Shown here: piece after piece, positions 1 through 7,806 of the stretch
Position numbering within the stretch: position 1 is the first letter of the stretch
Layout: every line of letters starts with the position of its first letter
Assembly (NCBI GenBank): GCA_902826505.1
Contig: CADEFG010000004.1
Span: forward strand, 1-26,571
Length of the DNA stretch: 26,571 nucleotides
From: an uncultured Acidobacteriota bacterium
Lineage (GTDB): Bacteria > Acidobacteriota > Blastocatellia > Pyrinomonadales > Pyrinomonadaceae
Reading direction: 5' to 3'
Program-made: the position numbers and the translations under genes
The notes under the pieces: generated by a model
Seen by the model: only the letters and a program-made list of their open reading frames with translations
The model's database searches: none
Told to the model about the DNA's origin: nothing

Positions 1-2375
1 TTTTCCGGTTTCATCAATTGAAATTGATGCCTGACGGAAGAAATCACGCCGCGATAGCGCGAGCGCGTGAGTTCGACAAAATTGCGGTCGCCCTGCCGGA
101 CTTTTTTCTCGATGACGCGGCTCCAGCCGACGCGGTAATCGTTTAATTCCCGGTCCCATTCGTCGTAACTAAAAGCCAGATCGCCTTGTTCCAAAGGCTG
201 TTCGGGCATTTCGTTATGACTCCAGCTTTCGGCGCCCTGCAGGTCGTCGGGTTCCGAATCGTCATCGTCGAGCGTGTTCCAGGCATTGAATAAATCCTTG
301 ATGTCCTGCATTTTTTTCGGCTGCTGTTCGCGTTTGACCTGATTTTCGAGAACCGATTCCACCGAATTTTTGTCCTCGTAGGCATAATCGCCTTTTTCTT
401 CGCTCTCGGATTCTTCGGTTTGTGTTTCTTCGGGCGTGATGTTTTGAAAAAGCGTGTAAACGCGGCTCGTCGCCATCAATGAATCGGCAACGGTCGCGTT
501 TTTGATCGCCAGATAATTTTCGATGACCGATTCGATCTCCGAAACGATCTGCCCGTAAAACTGCCGCGCATCGTCGGTCGCGCCGCCGCAGAGCGTGATT
601 TGAAAGAGCAGCTCAAACGGAACCTGATTCATCGGCACATCGAAGATAAACGGTCGGCGCTCACGCAAGAATTTTTGCATCAAGTCCAAATCCTTGCGCA
701 AACCGCGATAACTGCGGCGGAGCGCGGCATCGATCCGCGCATTTTCCATCGTCCCGAAAATCTTTTTCGCGAGCCGCGGTTCGGGGAAAACCTGCAAAAC
801 GGCGTGGTAATCAGAATCTTTCGGCAGTTTTTTGAGGCGCTTTTTGACTTCGGCGCGAATTTCTTCGTCCGACAAAGCCCGCTCGCCTTTTTGCACGTCT
901 TCGATATAACCGGCGAGCGAAAATGCGTCGATTTCTTCCTGGGTTGCCGCGTAAAGCTCGTTCAATTCGGCAAACGCGGCTTTCAAATTTTTAGAATCTT
1001 TCTCGAAAGTTCCGAACTCGATCTGTCCCGCGCCGTGCGCCGCCAAAACCTTGTAGAGCCGGAAATCCATCTCGTCCGACTCGAATTCGTTGACGTTTGA
1101 CGGCAGATAAATCGTCTTGCCGTCGCCGATCCGCGATTCCTGCGGCATCGCCGAAAGCGGCGCGACTTCGACTTCCTTGCCCGTCAAACCTTCGACGTAA
1201 ATTCTCAAAATCGTTTGGATCTTTTCGAGCGGCAAACCCGTCGAGGCTTCCTGAAGAAGTTCGTTCGACTGGCGGGTTTCAAGCGCGAAATAACTTTTGC
1301 GCGCCTTGGCGGAAACATTTTCCTTCTCCGCCAGCCCGGTTTCAACCCATTCTTCAAATTGCGCGAGCGAAACTTTTTTGAGCGCGGTCGCCGCCGAGCG
1401 AAACGCCGCGAGTGCGCTTTCCGCGTCTTTTTCGGCGATTTCGGCGACCAGATTTAAGACCTTTTGCGCGATCTGAACGATTTCCTCTTTTTTCCTGAGT
1501 TTCTGAATTTGCGCGAAAAATTTCGGCGTCGCACGTAAAAAAGCGATCAGCACGGCATTTCCGTGTTTGGCGATGATTTGCAGAACGGCGCACCAGTCTT
1601 CAAAAACCGGATCGGTTTTCTGCAAAACGTCGCTTCCCGCCGCGACGAAATGAAGCGTCACGCTGCCGCCGAATTCTAAAAATCCGCGCGATTTTTCCAT
1701 CAGACGAACGGCGTTTCGCGCCGAAACTTTTTTCAAGGATTCGGGCAGATTTGCCCAGAGATCGGCGGTCATTCCGCCGGTTCGACTGGCAAAATTCGAA
1801 GCCAGCGCGACGACCGCTCTGGAAACTTTGCTTTTATCTTCGCCGTACTTTTTGAGCGCGCTGCAAACTTCCGGCGTTTTATGCAGAAAATCCGAACTGT
1901 GTTTCGCCGAGCGATTGGCGATCTCGCTTGCCAATTTTAAGAAATCGCCCAACAGCTCGTCGTCCTTGATTTCTTTCGCGAGACGCGGAATCAATTGAAA
2001 GGTTTCGAGCGCGATCGAGCTCGACAGCACGAGCTGGCGCGTGCAGATTTGAAAAACCAGCGGACGCGCGTTTTCGGGAACGAATTTTAAGCCGCTCACG
2101 CCGTCGGCGAAAAATTTCGTACCCAGATCGGCATTGCCCATCGCGAGACGTCTGCCCATTTCCGCCCAATTTCGCAGATCGTCCGCCGCGAGGATCTTCG
2201 CGGCTTTCGGGACGGCTTCGACAAATTCGCGGCTGACGCGCAAAGAAACGCCCGCGAGACTGGCGCTCGATTCAAGCGCGGCGCGTTTTTGTTCGCCCGA
2301 AAGTCGGGTCAATCGCTTTGCCAAACCTGTAAAAGTCTGTTTTTTGTGATTCGGTAGATCGCCTTCGCTTGCCAT
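1..2375 (-). CDS. NorD/CbbO-like VWA-type activator protein, N-terminal part (runs off left edge)
   Basis: The minus strand is open from an ATG at 2375 to the window edge, giving at least 791 codons with no stop; the C-terminus lies outside. The visible part is mostly helical and charged. It contains the blocks AAHGAGQIEFGTFE and ENARIDAALRRSYRGLRKDL, and near the edge FSYDEWDRELNDYRVGWSRV. These match what I know of the NorD/CbbO family, whose C-terminal von Willebrand A domain would follow off the window. Such proteins work with a MoxR-type AAA+ ATPase (NorQ/CbbQ) to activate or insert metals into target enzymes. An acidic stretch (SESEEKGDYAYEDK, LDDDDSEPDD) separates the helical part from the YDEWD block. 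No convincing Shine-Dalgarno precedes the ATG. Family assignment is fairly sure; the target enzyme is unknown and no partner ATPase is in view. Confidence 0.75.
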   Translation of the reverse strand, partial: MASEGDLPNHKKQTFTGLAKRLTRLSGEQKRAALESSASLAGVSLRVSREFVEAVPKAAKILAADDLRNWAEMGRRLAMGNADLGTKFFADGVSGLKFVPENARPLVFQICTRQLVLSSSIALETFQLIPRLAKEIKDDELLGDFLKLASEIANRSAKHSSDFLHKTPEVCSALKKYGEDKSKVSRAVVALASNFASRTGGMTADLWANLPESLKKVSARNAVRLMEKSRGFLEFGGSVTLHFVAAGSDVLQKTDPVFEDWCAVLQIIAKHGNAVLIAFLRATPKFFAQIQKLRKKEEIVQIAQKVLNLVAEIAEKDAESALAAFRSAATALKKVSLAQFEEWVETGLAEKENVSAKARKSYFALETRQSNELLQEASTGLPLEKIQTILRIYVEGLTGKEVEVAPLSAMPQESRIGDGKTIYLPSNVNEFESDEMDFRLYKVLAAHGAGQIEFGTFEKDSKNLKAAFAELNELYAATQEEIDAFSLAGYIEDVQKGERALSDEEIRAEVKKRLKKLPKDSDYHAVLQVFPEPRLAKKIFGTMENARIDAALRRSYRGLRKDLDLMQKFLRERRPFIFDVPMNQVPFELLFQITLCGGATDDARQFYGQIVSEIESVIENYLAIKNATVADSLMATSRVYTLFQNITPEETQTEESESEEKGDYAYEDKNSVESVLENQVKREQQPKKMQDIKDLFNAWNTLDDDDSEPDDLQGAESWSHNEMPEQPLEQGDLAFSYDEWDRELNDYRVGWSRVIEKKVRQGDRNFVELTRSRYRGVISSVRHQFQLMKPE

Positions 2376-2425
2376 AGCTAAATTTTAGGTGAAAACGCGG
2401 AAAAGTGAAAAGACGAAAAGGCTGG

Positions 2426-2516
2426 AATTTGTCGGTCGCCGCATTCGTTCGGCAGCTTTCGTAATGCTTTGATTATGAAAAACGCGGCGGCTCGTTTCGG
2501 GGGCGACCGAAAAATT
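2426..2516. repeat. Imperfect inverted repeat in the intergenic gap
   Basis: In the 151-bp gap between two minus-strand genes, 2426-2440 (aatttgtcggtcgcc) is the reverse complement of 2502-2516 with one mismatch. The arms are separated by 61 nt, which contain a smaller gcatt/aatgc pairing. There is no T-tract beside either arm, so a simple intrinsic terminator is unlikely. It could be a structured 5' leader of the left gene, a small RNA or a MITE relic. Just to its left, 2399-2420 is A-rich (gaaaagtgaaaagacg) and resembles the repeat around 11747-11837. Confidence 0.4.
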
Positions 2517-2526
2517 GTCAAAAAAA

Positions 2527-4137
2527 TCAGAAGTCCGAAGACGTTGAAAGCTCCGGGATCAGAAAATTTTCGGCAAGGTCGTCCGATCGGATGATTTCGG
2601 CAATCGCCAAATTCAAGTTGGTCGGCTCGATGCCGTCGGGATAAATAAACGAGTGAAAACAGGCGTTCGCATTGCCTTCGCGCAAAGAGTCGAGCTTGCG
2701 GTTGCGTTCGAGTTCGGAAAACTTCTGCATGATCCAGTTTTGCTCGTCGCGCGTCAGGTTTTTACGCGAAATGTCAAAAGCACAGCCCGAAGTATGCGGC
2801 GGCAAACTGCCTTTGCCGCTGACCTTAAAAGAATTGGCATTTGTTTTGTTCAAACTGATTTGATAATCCATCGAACGCAGCAGGCTTGTCACGCGCATCG
2901 GCACTTTGAATTGCTGGTAATAGCCGTTCATAAACTCTTCGAAAAGTTTGCGCGAATCTTTGTTATACATTCTGAGCAGCCGAATTCTCATTTGCTTGCG
3001 GTCAACCGGATTGTTAAGGTCGTATTTTTGCCCGTCGAAATTATCGGCAAGCTGTTTGAGAATTTTATATTTGGGCGAATCGGGCGCGATTTTGCCAACG
3101 CCCGTTTCAAAATCAAACGAGGTAAATTCTTCGCTGGTCGCGCTGCCGCCGATATCCAAAACATAGCTGTCGGTCGCCATCGGCAATTCGACGACAAACT
3201 TGTTTTCAAGCCGCAATTGCGCGAGATCCGCAAAATCCAATGGCTGTTTAAAACCTTTGGTGCGGATCAATTCGGCAAGTTTTGCCTTTTGTTTCGAAAC
3301 ATTTCCGCCGACCAATTCGACCGGCAGCGGAATCAGCCCGGCAGGTTCCGCACCTGACGCGCCGTGATTTAAGGCTTTATTCAGCTGTGCCTTCCAAAAA
3401 TCGATCGAAACATTCAGATCCGAAGGTTTATTGGCATCGGTCGGGGAAACCGATTTTATTTCGGCGAGGTCCTCGGCTTTGAGCGGGTCTTCTTCAACTT
3501 CCCACGAAGCGATCAAATCATCGATGTCATCCGGGTCTTCGCCGCCGAGCGGATCGATCACGCGCACCGGAATCAGCGCCGCTTTGACGGGTTGCGGGGT
3601 CGGTTTGCCGTTATTCTCGCCGCCGCCGACACTGTTTGCCACGATCAGCGCCACGACGCCAAACAGAAGAATTACAAACACCGCGCCGACCGCCAGCATC
3701 AAAATCATCGGCGGTTGATTGGTTTTTGGTTTTTGGCTTTTGGTTTTTGGTTTTTGGTTTTTGTCCGTTGGAGATTTTTTTAGCGACGCGGCTGACGGCT
3801 GATTGCCGACGGCTGACGGCTGACTGCTGACGGCTGACTGCTCACTGATTTCAAGCGCAATCCGCGTTTCGCTGCCGAGCTTGATCTCGTCGCCGTCGAA
3901 AACTCTGACGGGCGCCCCGGAAATCTTTTCGCCGTTGACAAAAGTTCCGTTCAGAGAATTTTCGTCAACCACAAAAACCGCTTCGCCGTCGCGGAAAAAA
4001 GTCGTGTTTTTACGCGAAAGTCCCGTATCGCTCAGGACAACCTGCGACGCATCGCTGCGCCCGATTGAAATTTCATCTTCGAGCGCGACGGTCTCGCGCT
4101 CATACGGATTTTCGATGCGGAGCGTTACTTTTTTCAT
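2527..4137 (-). CDS. FHA-domain membrane protein with M15-like (DUF5715-type) C-terminal domain
   Basis: The 536-residue protein has three parts. Residues 1-96 form an FHA phosphothreonine-binding domain: GRSDASQVVLSD at 26-37, SRKN at 41-44 and NSLNGTFVNG at 60-69. The usual His of the SRxH motif is Asn here, so phosphopeptide binding may be altered. Residues 97-141 are a low-complexity linker encoded by DNA repeats, followed by one transmembrane helix (about 144-168). The C-terminal region carries HTSGCAFD (H448, D455) and a later FHSF (H495). That is the spacing of the zinc ligands of M15 D,D-peptidases, and the region resembles DUF5715. I infer a cytoplasmic signal-sensing head joined through the membrane to a periplasmic peptidoglycan-acting domain. 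It ends in TGA and starts 6 bp after the stop of the small upstream gene, so the two are probably cotranscribed. Confidence 0.8.
   Translation of the reverse strand: MKKVTLRIENPYERETVALEDEISIGRSDASQVVLSDTGLSRKNTTFFRDGEAVFVVDENSLNGTFVNGEKISGAPVRVFDGDEIKLGSETRIALEISEQSAVSSQPSAVGNQPSAASLKKSPTDKNQKPKTKSQKPKTNQPPMILMLAVGAVFVILLFGVVALIVANSVGGGENNGKPTPQPVKAALIPVRVIDPLGGEDPDDIDDLIASWEVEEDPLKAEDLAEIKSVSPTDANKPSDLNVSIDFWKAQLNKALNHGASGAEPAGLIPLPVELVGGNVSKQKAKLAELIRTKGFKQPLDFADLAQLRLENKFVVELPMATDSYVLDIGGSATSEEFTSFDFETGVGKIAPDSPKYKILKQLADNFDGQKYDLNNPVDRKQMRIRLLRMYNKDSRKLFEEFMNGYYQQFKVPMRVTSLLRSMDYQISLNKTNANSFKVSGKGSLPPHTSGCAFDISRKNLTRDEQNWIMQKFSELERNRKLDSLREGNANACFHSFIYPDGIEPTNLNLAIAEIIRSDDLAENFLIPELSTSSDF
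3719..3763. repeat. Tandem ggtttttgg low-complexity repeat inside the FHA gene
   Basis: Six or so imperfect copies of a 7-nt unit (ggttttt) run through the coding sequence and encode the linker KNQKPKTKSQKPKTN on the minus strand. A shorter version of the same repeat is at 12113-12146 inside an acetyltransferase gene, also on the minus strand. The pattern resembles the short tandemly repeated repetitive (STRR) sequences known from cyanobacteria. Confidence 0.7.
3790..3847. repeat. Tandem ggctgac-type heptamer repeat inside the FHA gene
   Basis: About eight degenerate copies of a 7-nt unit (ggctgac, gactgct) lie directly upstream, in coding order, of the ggttttt block. They encode SEQSAVSSQPSAVGNQPSAA. 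Seven is not a multiple of three, so successive units are read in different frames, yet the array stays open. The array sits exactly between the FHA domain and the membrane helix, where extra sequence would be tolerated. Confidence 0.7.
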
Positions 4138-4143
4138 TCGTGC

Positions 4144-4368
4144 TTAATGATGATGATCGGCATCGGCGACTTCGCGAAGTTTGCTCAGATCGAGCAGTTT
4201 TGAAAACTCGTCAAAATGAAACATCGTTTCGTCCTTGCAGTGGTCGCAAAAAAACGTCACGTCTTCGCCCAAATACATATCTTTTAAATAATATGAAATA
4301 TAACAACCGTAACAACGCTGAACGCGCTTTCCAAATTCATTGATTATTTCTTCACTGTTTTCCGGCAC
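4144..4368 (-). CDS. Small CxxC-containing (zinc-ribbon-like) hypothetical protein
   Basis: A 74-residue protein, read from a GTG at 4368 because no ATG is in frame upstream. It has two cysteine pairs, CYGC and CDHC, about 22 residues apart, as in a four-cysteine zinc ribbon. The C-terminus is acidic and ends in three histidines (ADADHHH), which could add metal binding. There is no signal peptide or membrane segment, so it is probably cytoplasmic. It lies 6 bp upstream of the FHA/M15-like gene on the same strand, so the two likely share a transcript. I do not recognise the family. A role as a metal-binding partner of the downstream protein is only a guess from position. Confidence 0.6.
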   Translation of the reverse strand: MPENSEEIINEFGKRVQRCYGCYISYYLKDMYLGEDVTFFCDHCKDETMFHFDEFSKLLDLSKLREVADADHHH

Positions 4369-4490
4369 AATCCAATTGTTTACGAAACGGAAAAAAAGTG
4401 CAAGAGGATTTACGGCTTCTTGAAGATTGCGAAGCAGACAAGGCGAAATCCTTTGAGATTTTTCCGCCGCGACTTTAACAAAAAGGCTGA

Positions 4491-5663
4491 TTAAACGACA
4501 CCGATCAATTTTCCGATGTATTGCAGCGCGTTATAAATAAATCCCGGTTCGGATTGTTTGACCTGCGCGGTCGTCGTCCGCGGTTTGACGTTCGCCTGGA
4601 CGCCTTCGCACGAAAAACTCTCGGAAAATTCCGCCAGTTCATCGCGCGACGCCGGCGGCACGGATTTTAAGAACGGCGTGCCGTTAAATGCCCGCTCGAT
4701 CAAATTGCGGTTCGCCCGGCGCGTGTAGTCGGCAAACTTTGCCGTCACGTCGCCCGTTTCCTTTGAATTGACATCGAAGATCTTGACCGCCGTGCCGCAC
4801 GAATAATCAAAAGATTTCGCGTCGATGGTTTTAATGTCCGCGCTTTGCATCGAACGGAAATGAATTTTGGCGCGAATTTGGTCGTAAACGATGCTCCACT
4901 GCGTCGAATTTTTCTGCGCGACGTTCGCGAGTATTTCAAACGCGTAATTGACAGCTTCGGCTTCGGTTTTCGGTTTTTGCGCGAATTCTTTGGTCTTGTT
5001 GGCGGCGCGCGCGAAACGGTCGAGCGAGCTTTCGGTTTTTGCTTTTTCGGGCGCGATTGATTTTGAATAATTCAGAGATTTTTCGTAAGTATCGTTCGTC
5101 AGCGTCGGCACGGCGAGTTTTTCGCCCGTGTGCGCAACGAGCTTGCCGCCGAGAAATTCGACGGTTGCCGAATTTCCCGTTTTATCGCTGACCAGATAAT
5201 GAAGTTTGACGGGCGACGCGATTCGCACGGCGTCGGAATTTTTGACCGTTTCTTCGACGCTCGCGGAAATGTCGAGATGGTATTGAATCCATTCCAAAAC
5301 ATCCAGCACGGGACGCGAATCCGTCTTTGGATATTGCGTGTCGTCGAGCCACATCAGTTCGATGACCAGTCCGGCTTCGTTCATGCCGCCCGACGGGTTG
5401 TCTCTGCCGTATTGATTAAACGTGACGTTGCCGTATTTTGAAGTCCAACGCGCCGGAGTTTCGTTGCCGGAAACAAGCGCCGATTTCTCGACGCCGCGTT
5501 TGTTGACGAAAATCATTCCGTCGCCGATCATCCAATCGTAATTTTTCCCGAACAGAACTTCGCCTTTGTTTTTCAAACAAAAAGTCGTACAGGCGAGAGT
5601 TTCGGCGGTCAAAAGACTTGTTAAAACGAAAAACGAAAAGACGATTTTGCAGATGATCTTCAT
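4491..5663 (-). CDS. Exported linear amide C-N hydrolase (choloylglycine hydrolase / penicillin V acylase family)
   Basis: A 390-residue Ntn-hydrolase. The N-terminal 24 residues form a signal peptide that ends just before Cys25 (LAC-TTFC). That would expose Cys25 as the N-terminal nucleophile after cleavage, as in this family. Other family blocks are visible: GKNYDW (40-45, with the conserved Asp), NPSGGMNEAGLV (about 89-100, with the conserved Asn region) and YLVSDKTGNSATVEF further on. The family hydrolyses amide bonds in bile salts, penicillin V or N-acyl homoserine lactones. The substrate cannot be read from sequence, but a soil-type organism makes acyl-amide or lactone signals or envelope amides more likely than bile salts. 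The protein is exported, probably periplasmic. It starts from ATG at 5663 with a weak AAAGAA upstream. The gene stands alone, bounded upstream by the REP-like repeat. Confidence 0.85.
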   Translation of the reverse strand: MKIICKIVFSFFVLTSLLTAETLACTTFCLKNKGEVLFGKNYDWMIGDGMIFVNKRGVEKSALVSGNETPARWTSKYGNVTFNQYGRDNPSGGMNEAGLVIELMWLDDTQYPKTDSRPVLDVLEWIQYHLDISASVEETVKNSDAVRIASPVKLHYLVSDKTGNSATVEFLGGKLVAHTGEKLAVPTLTNDTYEKSLNYSKSIAPEKAKTESSLDRFARAANKTKEFAQKPKTEAEAVNYAFEILANVAQKNSTQWSIVYDQIRAKIHFRSMQSADIKTIDAKSFDYSCGTAVKIFDVNSKETGDVTAKFADYTRRANRNLIERAFNGTPFLKSVPPASRDELAEFSESFSCEGVQANVKPRTTTAQVKQSEPGFIYNALQYIGKLIGVV

Positions 5664-5681
5664 AATTCTTTAAAGTTTAAA

Positions 5682-5816
5682 GACTGGAGCGCAGGCGGCT
5701 CGCCTGCCAGATTGCGAGAGCAATCTAAAAAACTTCGATTATCTGCAACTTTAAATTGATGCAAACATTTTTAGCATTTTTCAAACGCTTGCAGGCGAGT
5801 CGCCTGCGCTCCGGTC
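5682..5816. repeat. REP-like inverted doublet (REPIN/MITE-like element)
   Basis: Arms at 5682-5707 and 5791-5816 are reverse complements at 24 of 26 positions. Each arm is itself near-palindromic around gcaggcg-n-ctcgcctgc, so each can fold alone. A third hairpin, agattgcgagagcaatct (7-bp stem, gaga loop), lies at 5709-5726 just inside the left arm. The remaining core is AT-rich. This organisation, two inverted REP-type palindromes flanking a short spacer, is that of a REPIN. No transposase is present. It lies in the gap upstream of the Ntn hydrolase and downstream of the first P460 gene, both on the minus strand, so it may also end or stabilise the P460 transcript. Confidence 0.75.
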
Positions 5817-5827
5817 AAAAACATCTC

Positions 5828-6520
5828 CTATTTCAAATAAGTCTTGAAAACAAAATCCGTTTGCGCGGCGGCGGCGTGGCATTTCGAACAGCTGCTGACC
5901 GTTTCGCGCTGTTTGATCTTGTCGAGCGCGCCTTCGATGACCAGATATTCCCAATCGCCGGTTTTCCGGCTGAAACCCTTTTCGCGTTTGACCATCACGG
6001 TCACGAGTTCGGGTTTCGCGTCTTCGGCATTAAGCAGTTTTTCGCGGACGATGATCGCGCCTGTCGGAAATTTCGGCGCGGCTTTGTAAATTTCCGCGTT
6101 TGCCAGATCGTTGGCAAAATAGCGCGCAAAAGTCCTGGTTCCCTTTTCGTGCGGATTTTTTTGCGGTTTGTCTTCGAGCGGCGCAATTATTTCATTCGGC
6201 ATCGTAATTTTGGTCGTCCCGCCCGCGCTGCTGACTCCGGAAAAACCACCCAAACTGGGCGGTTGAACATAGAAAGTTCAGCCCGCGACGGATGAATTGG
6301 AAATTTCCAGAACATTTGTTTTTCCTTCCGCCGAATCCGCTTTCTTTTCGGGTTTCTGAACCTGTTTCCAGATTTTATAAGCCGCGACTTTTCCCAAAAT
6401 ATCATCGCGTTTTTTGGCGTTTTCACTCGTTTGCGCTTCGATTTTGTTATTTGAAAACAAAAAGGCGCACGAAGCCAAAGCCAGAAACGCGGCAACGGCG
6501 AAAAGTTTGAGTTTGAGCAT
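5828..6520 (-). CDS. Exported cytochrome P460-family haem protein with in-frame TGA (candidate selenocysteine 81)
   Basis: The reading frame runs from ATG 6520 (good Shine-Dalgarno AAAGGAG, 9 nt upstream) to TAA at 5828, with one in-frame TGA at 6280-6278. Read through, it gives 230 residues. Residues 1-30 are a signal peptide. Residues 46-54 read AAYKIWKQV, a typical start of P460-type proteins. Sec/stop is residue 81, in SVAG-U-TFYV. The haem domain follows, with FPTGAIIVREK, VMVKREKGF, TGDWEY and a haem c attachment site CSKCH (C211, C214, H215). P460 proteins are periplasmic haem enzymes; the best studied oxidises hydroxylamine. The downstream part alone has no signal peptide, so separate translation would not make a working haem protein. 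A paralogue at 12397-13152 has a TGA at the equivalent place. I infer UGA recoding; an old pseudogene is the alternative. Confidence 0.75.
6244..6280 (-). promoter_or_regulatory. Candidate bacterial SECIS hairpin after the in-frame TGA
   Basis: On the minus strand the TGA (6280-6278) is followed by 13 nt, then aaccgccca (6264-6256), a gtt loop (6255-6253) and tgggtggtt (6252-6244). The stem is nine base pairs, one of them G-U. The first loop base is G, the 23rd nucleotide after the TGA. Bacterial SECIS elements are short hairpins directly downstream of the UGA with a G early in the apical loop at about this distance. The fit is good, but short hairpins are common and this is not proof. Confidence 0.5.
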
Positions 6521-6560
6521 TAAATTTTTCTCCTTTAAGACGAAAGATGCGCTCTGGTTT

Positions 6561-6590
6561 ATGATAGTTGCATTGCTGCAAATTATTCAA
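6561..6590 (-). promoter_or_regulatory. Possible promoter of the first P460 gene
   Basis: On the minus strand, TTGAAT (6590-6585) and TATCAT (6566-6561) are spaced by 18 nt, a plausible -35/-10 pair. It lies about 40 nt upstream of the P460 start at 6520. Weak, consensus-based evidence only. The rest of the 239-bp divergent gap to the plus-strand gene at 6760 is AT-rich with no other signal I trust. Confidence 0.3.
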
Positions 6591-6759
6591 GATTTTTGTA
6601 ATTATTGTTTCGCACCGCATCCAAAATATTTTACTTGGTTTTATCCTAAAGAAATCTCAATTTCTGACGATAAGTAAACCGGGAAAAATCAATTTCATGC
6701 GAAATTGACAATAAATTCAGACCATTACATCAACATTTAACTTCATAAATTTAAAGAAT

Positions 6760-7782
6760 ATGAAAAAAAATTTCTGTGCCAATCTTTTACAACTGGCAAT
6801 TATCTTATTGTTTGTGTCGGCTTTGACGGCTTTTGCACAAACAACGGCTTTTACTTATCAAGGACGTCTAACCGAAAATTCGGCGGCGGCTTCCGGCAAT
6901 TATTCGATGCAATTCACATTATTCGATGCATTGTCCGGCGGAAATCAGATCGGCTCGCCGCAAAATACTCTCGTCACGGTAACAAACGGTGTTTTTCGCG
7001 TAAATCTCGATTTCGGTGCCAATGTTTTTCCAGCGGGAAGCAATCGTTGGCTGCAAATTCAGGTCGGCACGACGGTTTTGTCACCGCGCCAGGAAATAAC
7101 CACCGTTCCTTATGCAATGCAAAGTCTAAATGCGACAAATGCTGAACAATTGGGCGGCGTGGCGGCAAATCAATATGTTCAGACCGGTGATTTGAGATTG
7201 ACCGATTCGCGCACACCGACGGGTTCAGCAGGCGGCGATCTGACCGGAAATTATCCGAATCCGACGATTGCCAACGGCGCTGTAACAATTTCAAAAATGG
7301 CGACGAGCGGAACACTTCCGGCATTTAACGGTTCGGCTTTAACGAATTTGAACGCTTCGAGCATCGCTTCGGGAACAGTTCCGACGGCGAGACTCGGAAC
7401 CGGCACGGCAAACAATACGACTTATCTGCGCGGCGACGGAAGCTGGCAATCTGTTTCTGCAGCGGCTTCGCCTTTAGTTCTTTCGAGCGTCAGACAGGTC
7501 AATACCAACTCAACTTTAACGACCACCGATGTTTTGGTTTATACGACCGTCGGCGGCACCGAATATACATTACCTTTAGCTTCGTCGGTTCCGGCAGGAC
7601 GCGTAATCTATCTCGCCAGTTTAAATGCCTCCGGATGTTTTGCAAAAACTCAAGGCAGCGATGTGATGCGCGTTATTTACAACACCGGAACATTTACGAA
7701 CACCAGCGCAATAAACTCCCTCGGTTCGATTACAGCCGTCAGCGACGGTGTTTCGACCTGGCTTATTGTCGGTGCGGCGTAA
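6760..7782 (+). CDS. Secreted tail-fibre-like surface protein
   Basis: A 340-residue protein with a signal peptide (residues 1-26, ending TAFA before QTT). The mature N-terminus (TAFTYQGRLTENS, then YSMQFTLFDA, QNTLVTVTNGVFRVNLDFG and EITTVPYAMQS) is a beta-rich module common in secreted proteins of Acidobacteria and relatives. The middle (GGDLTGNYPNPTIANGAV) is the repeat type seen in phage tail fibres and in cell-surface trimeric stalks. The C-terminal third (about 245-340) is a separate beta-rich domain. There is no intramolecular chaperone domain at the end, so it is not a complete endosialidase-type fibre. Likely role: extracellular or surface-attached structural or adhesion protein; no phage genes are nearby. 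It is the first of two plus-strand genes 24 bp apart, probably cotranscribed with the next. Confidence 0.7.
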   Translation: MKKNFCANLLQLAIILLFVSALTAFAQTTAFTYQGRLTENSAAASGNYSMQFTLFDALSGGNQIGSPQNTLVTVTNGVFRVNLDFGANVFPAGSNRWLQIQVGTTVLSPRQEITTVPYAMQSLNATNAEQLGGVAANQYVQTGDLRLTDSRTPTGSAGGDLTGNYPNPTIANGAVTISKMATSGTLPAFNGSALTNLNASSIASGTVPTARLGTGTANNTTYLRGDGSWQSVSAAASPLVLSSVRQVNTNSTLTTTDVLVYTTVGGTEYTLPLASSVPAGRVIYLASLNASGCFAKTQGSDVMRVIYNTGTFTNTSAINSLGSITAVSDGVSTWLIVGAA

Positions 7783-7806
7783 TATCTGAAAAAGAGGAAT
7801 AATATT

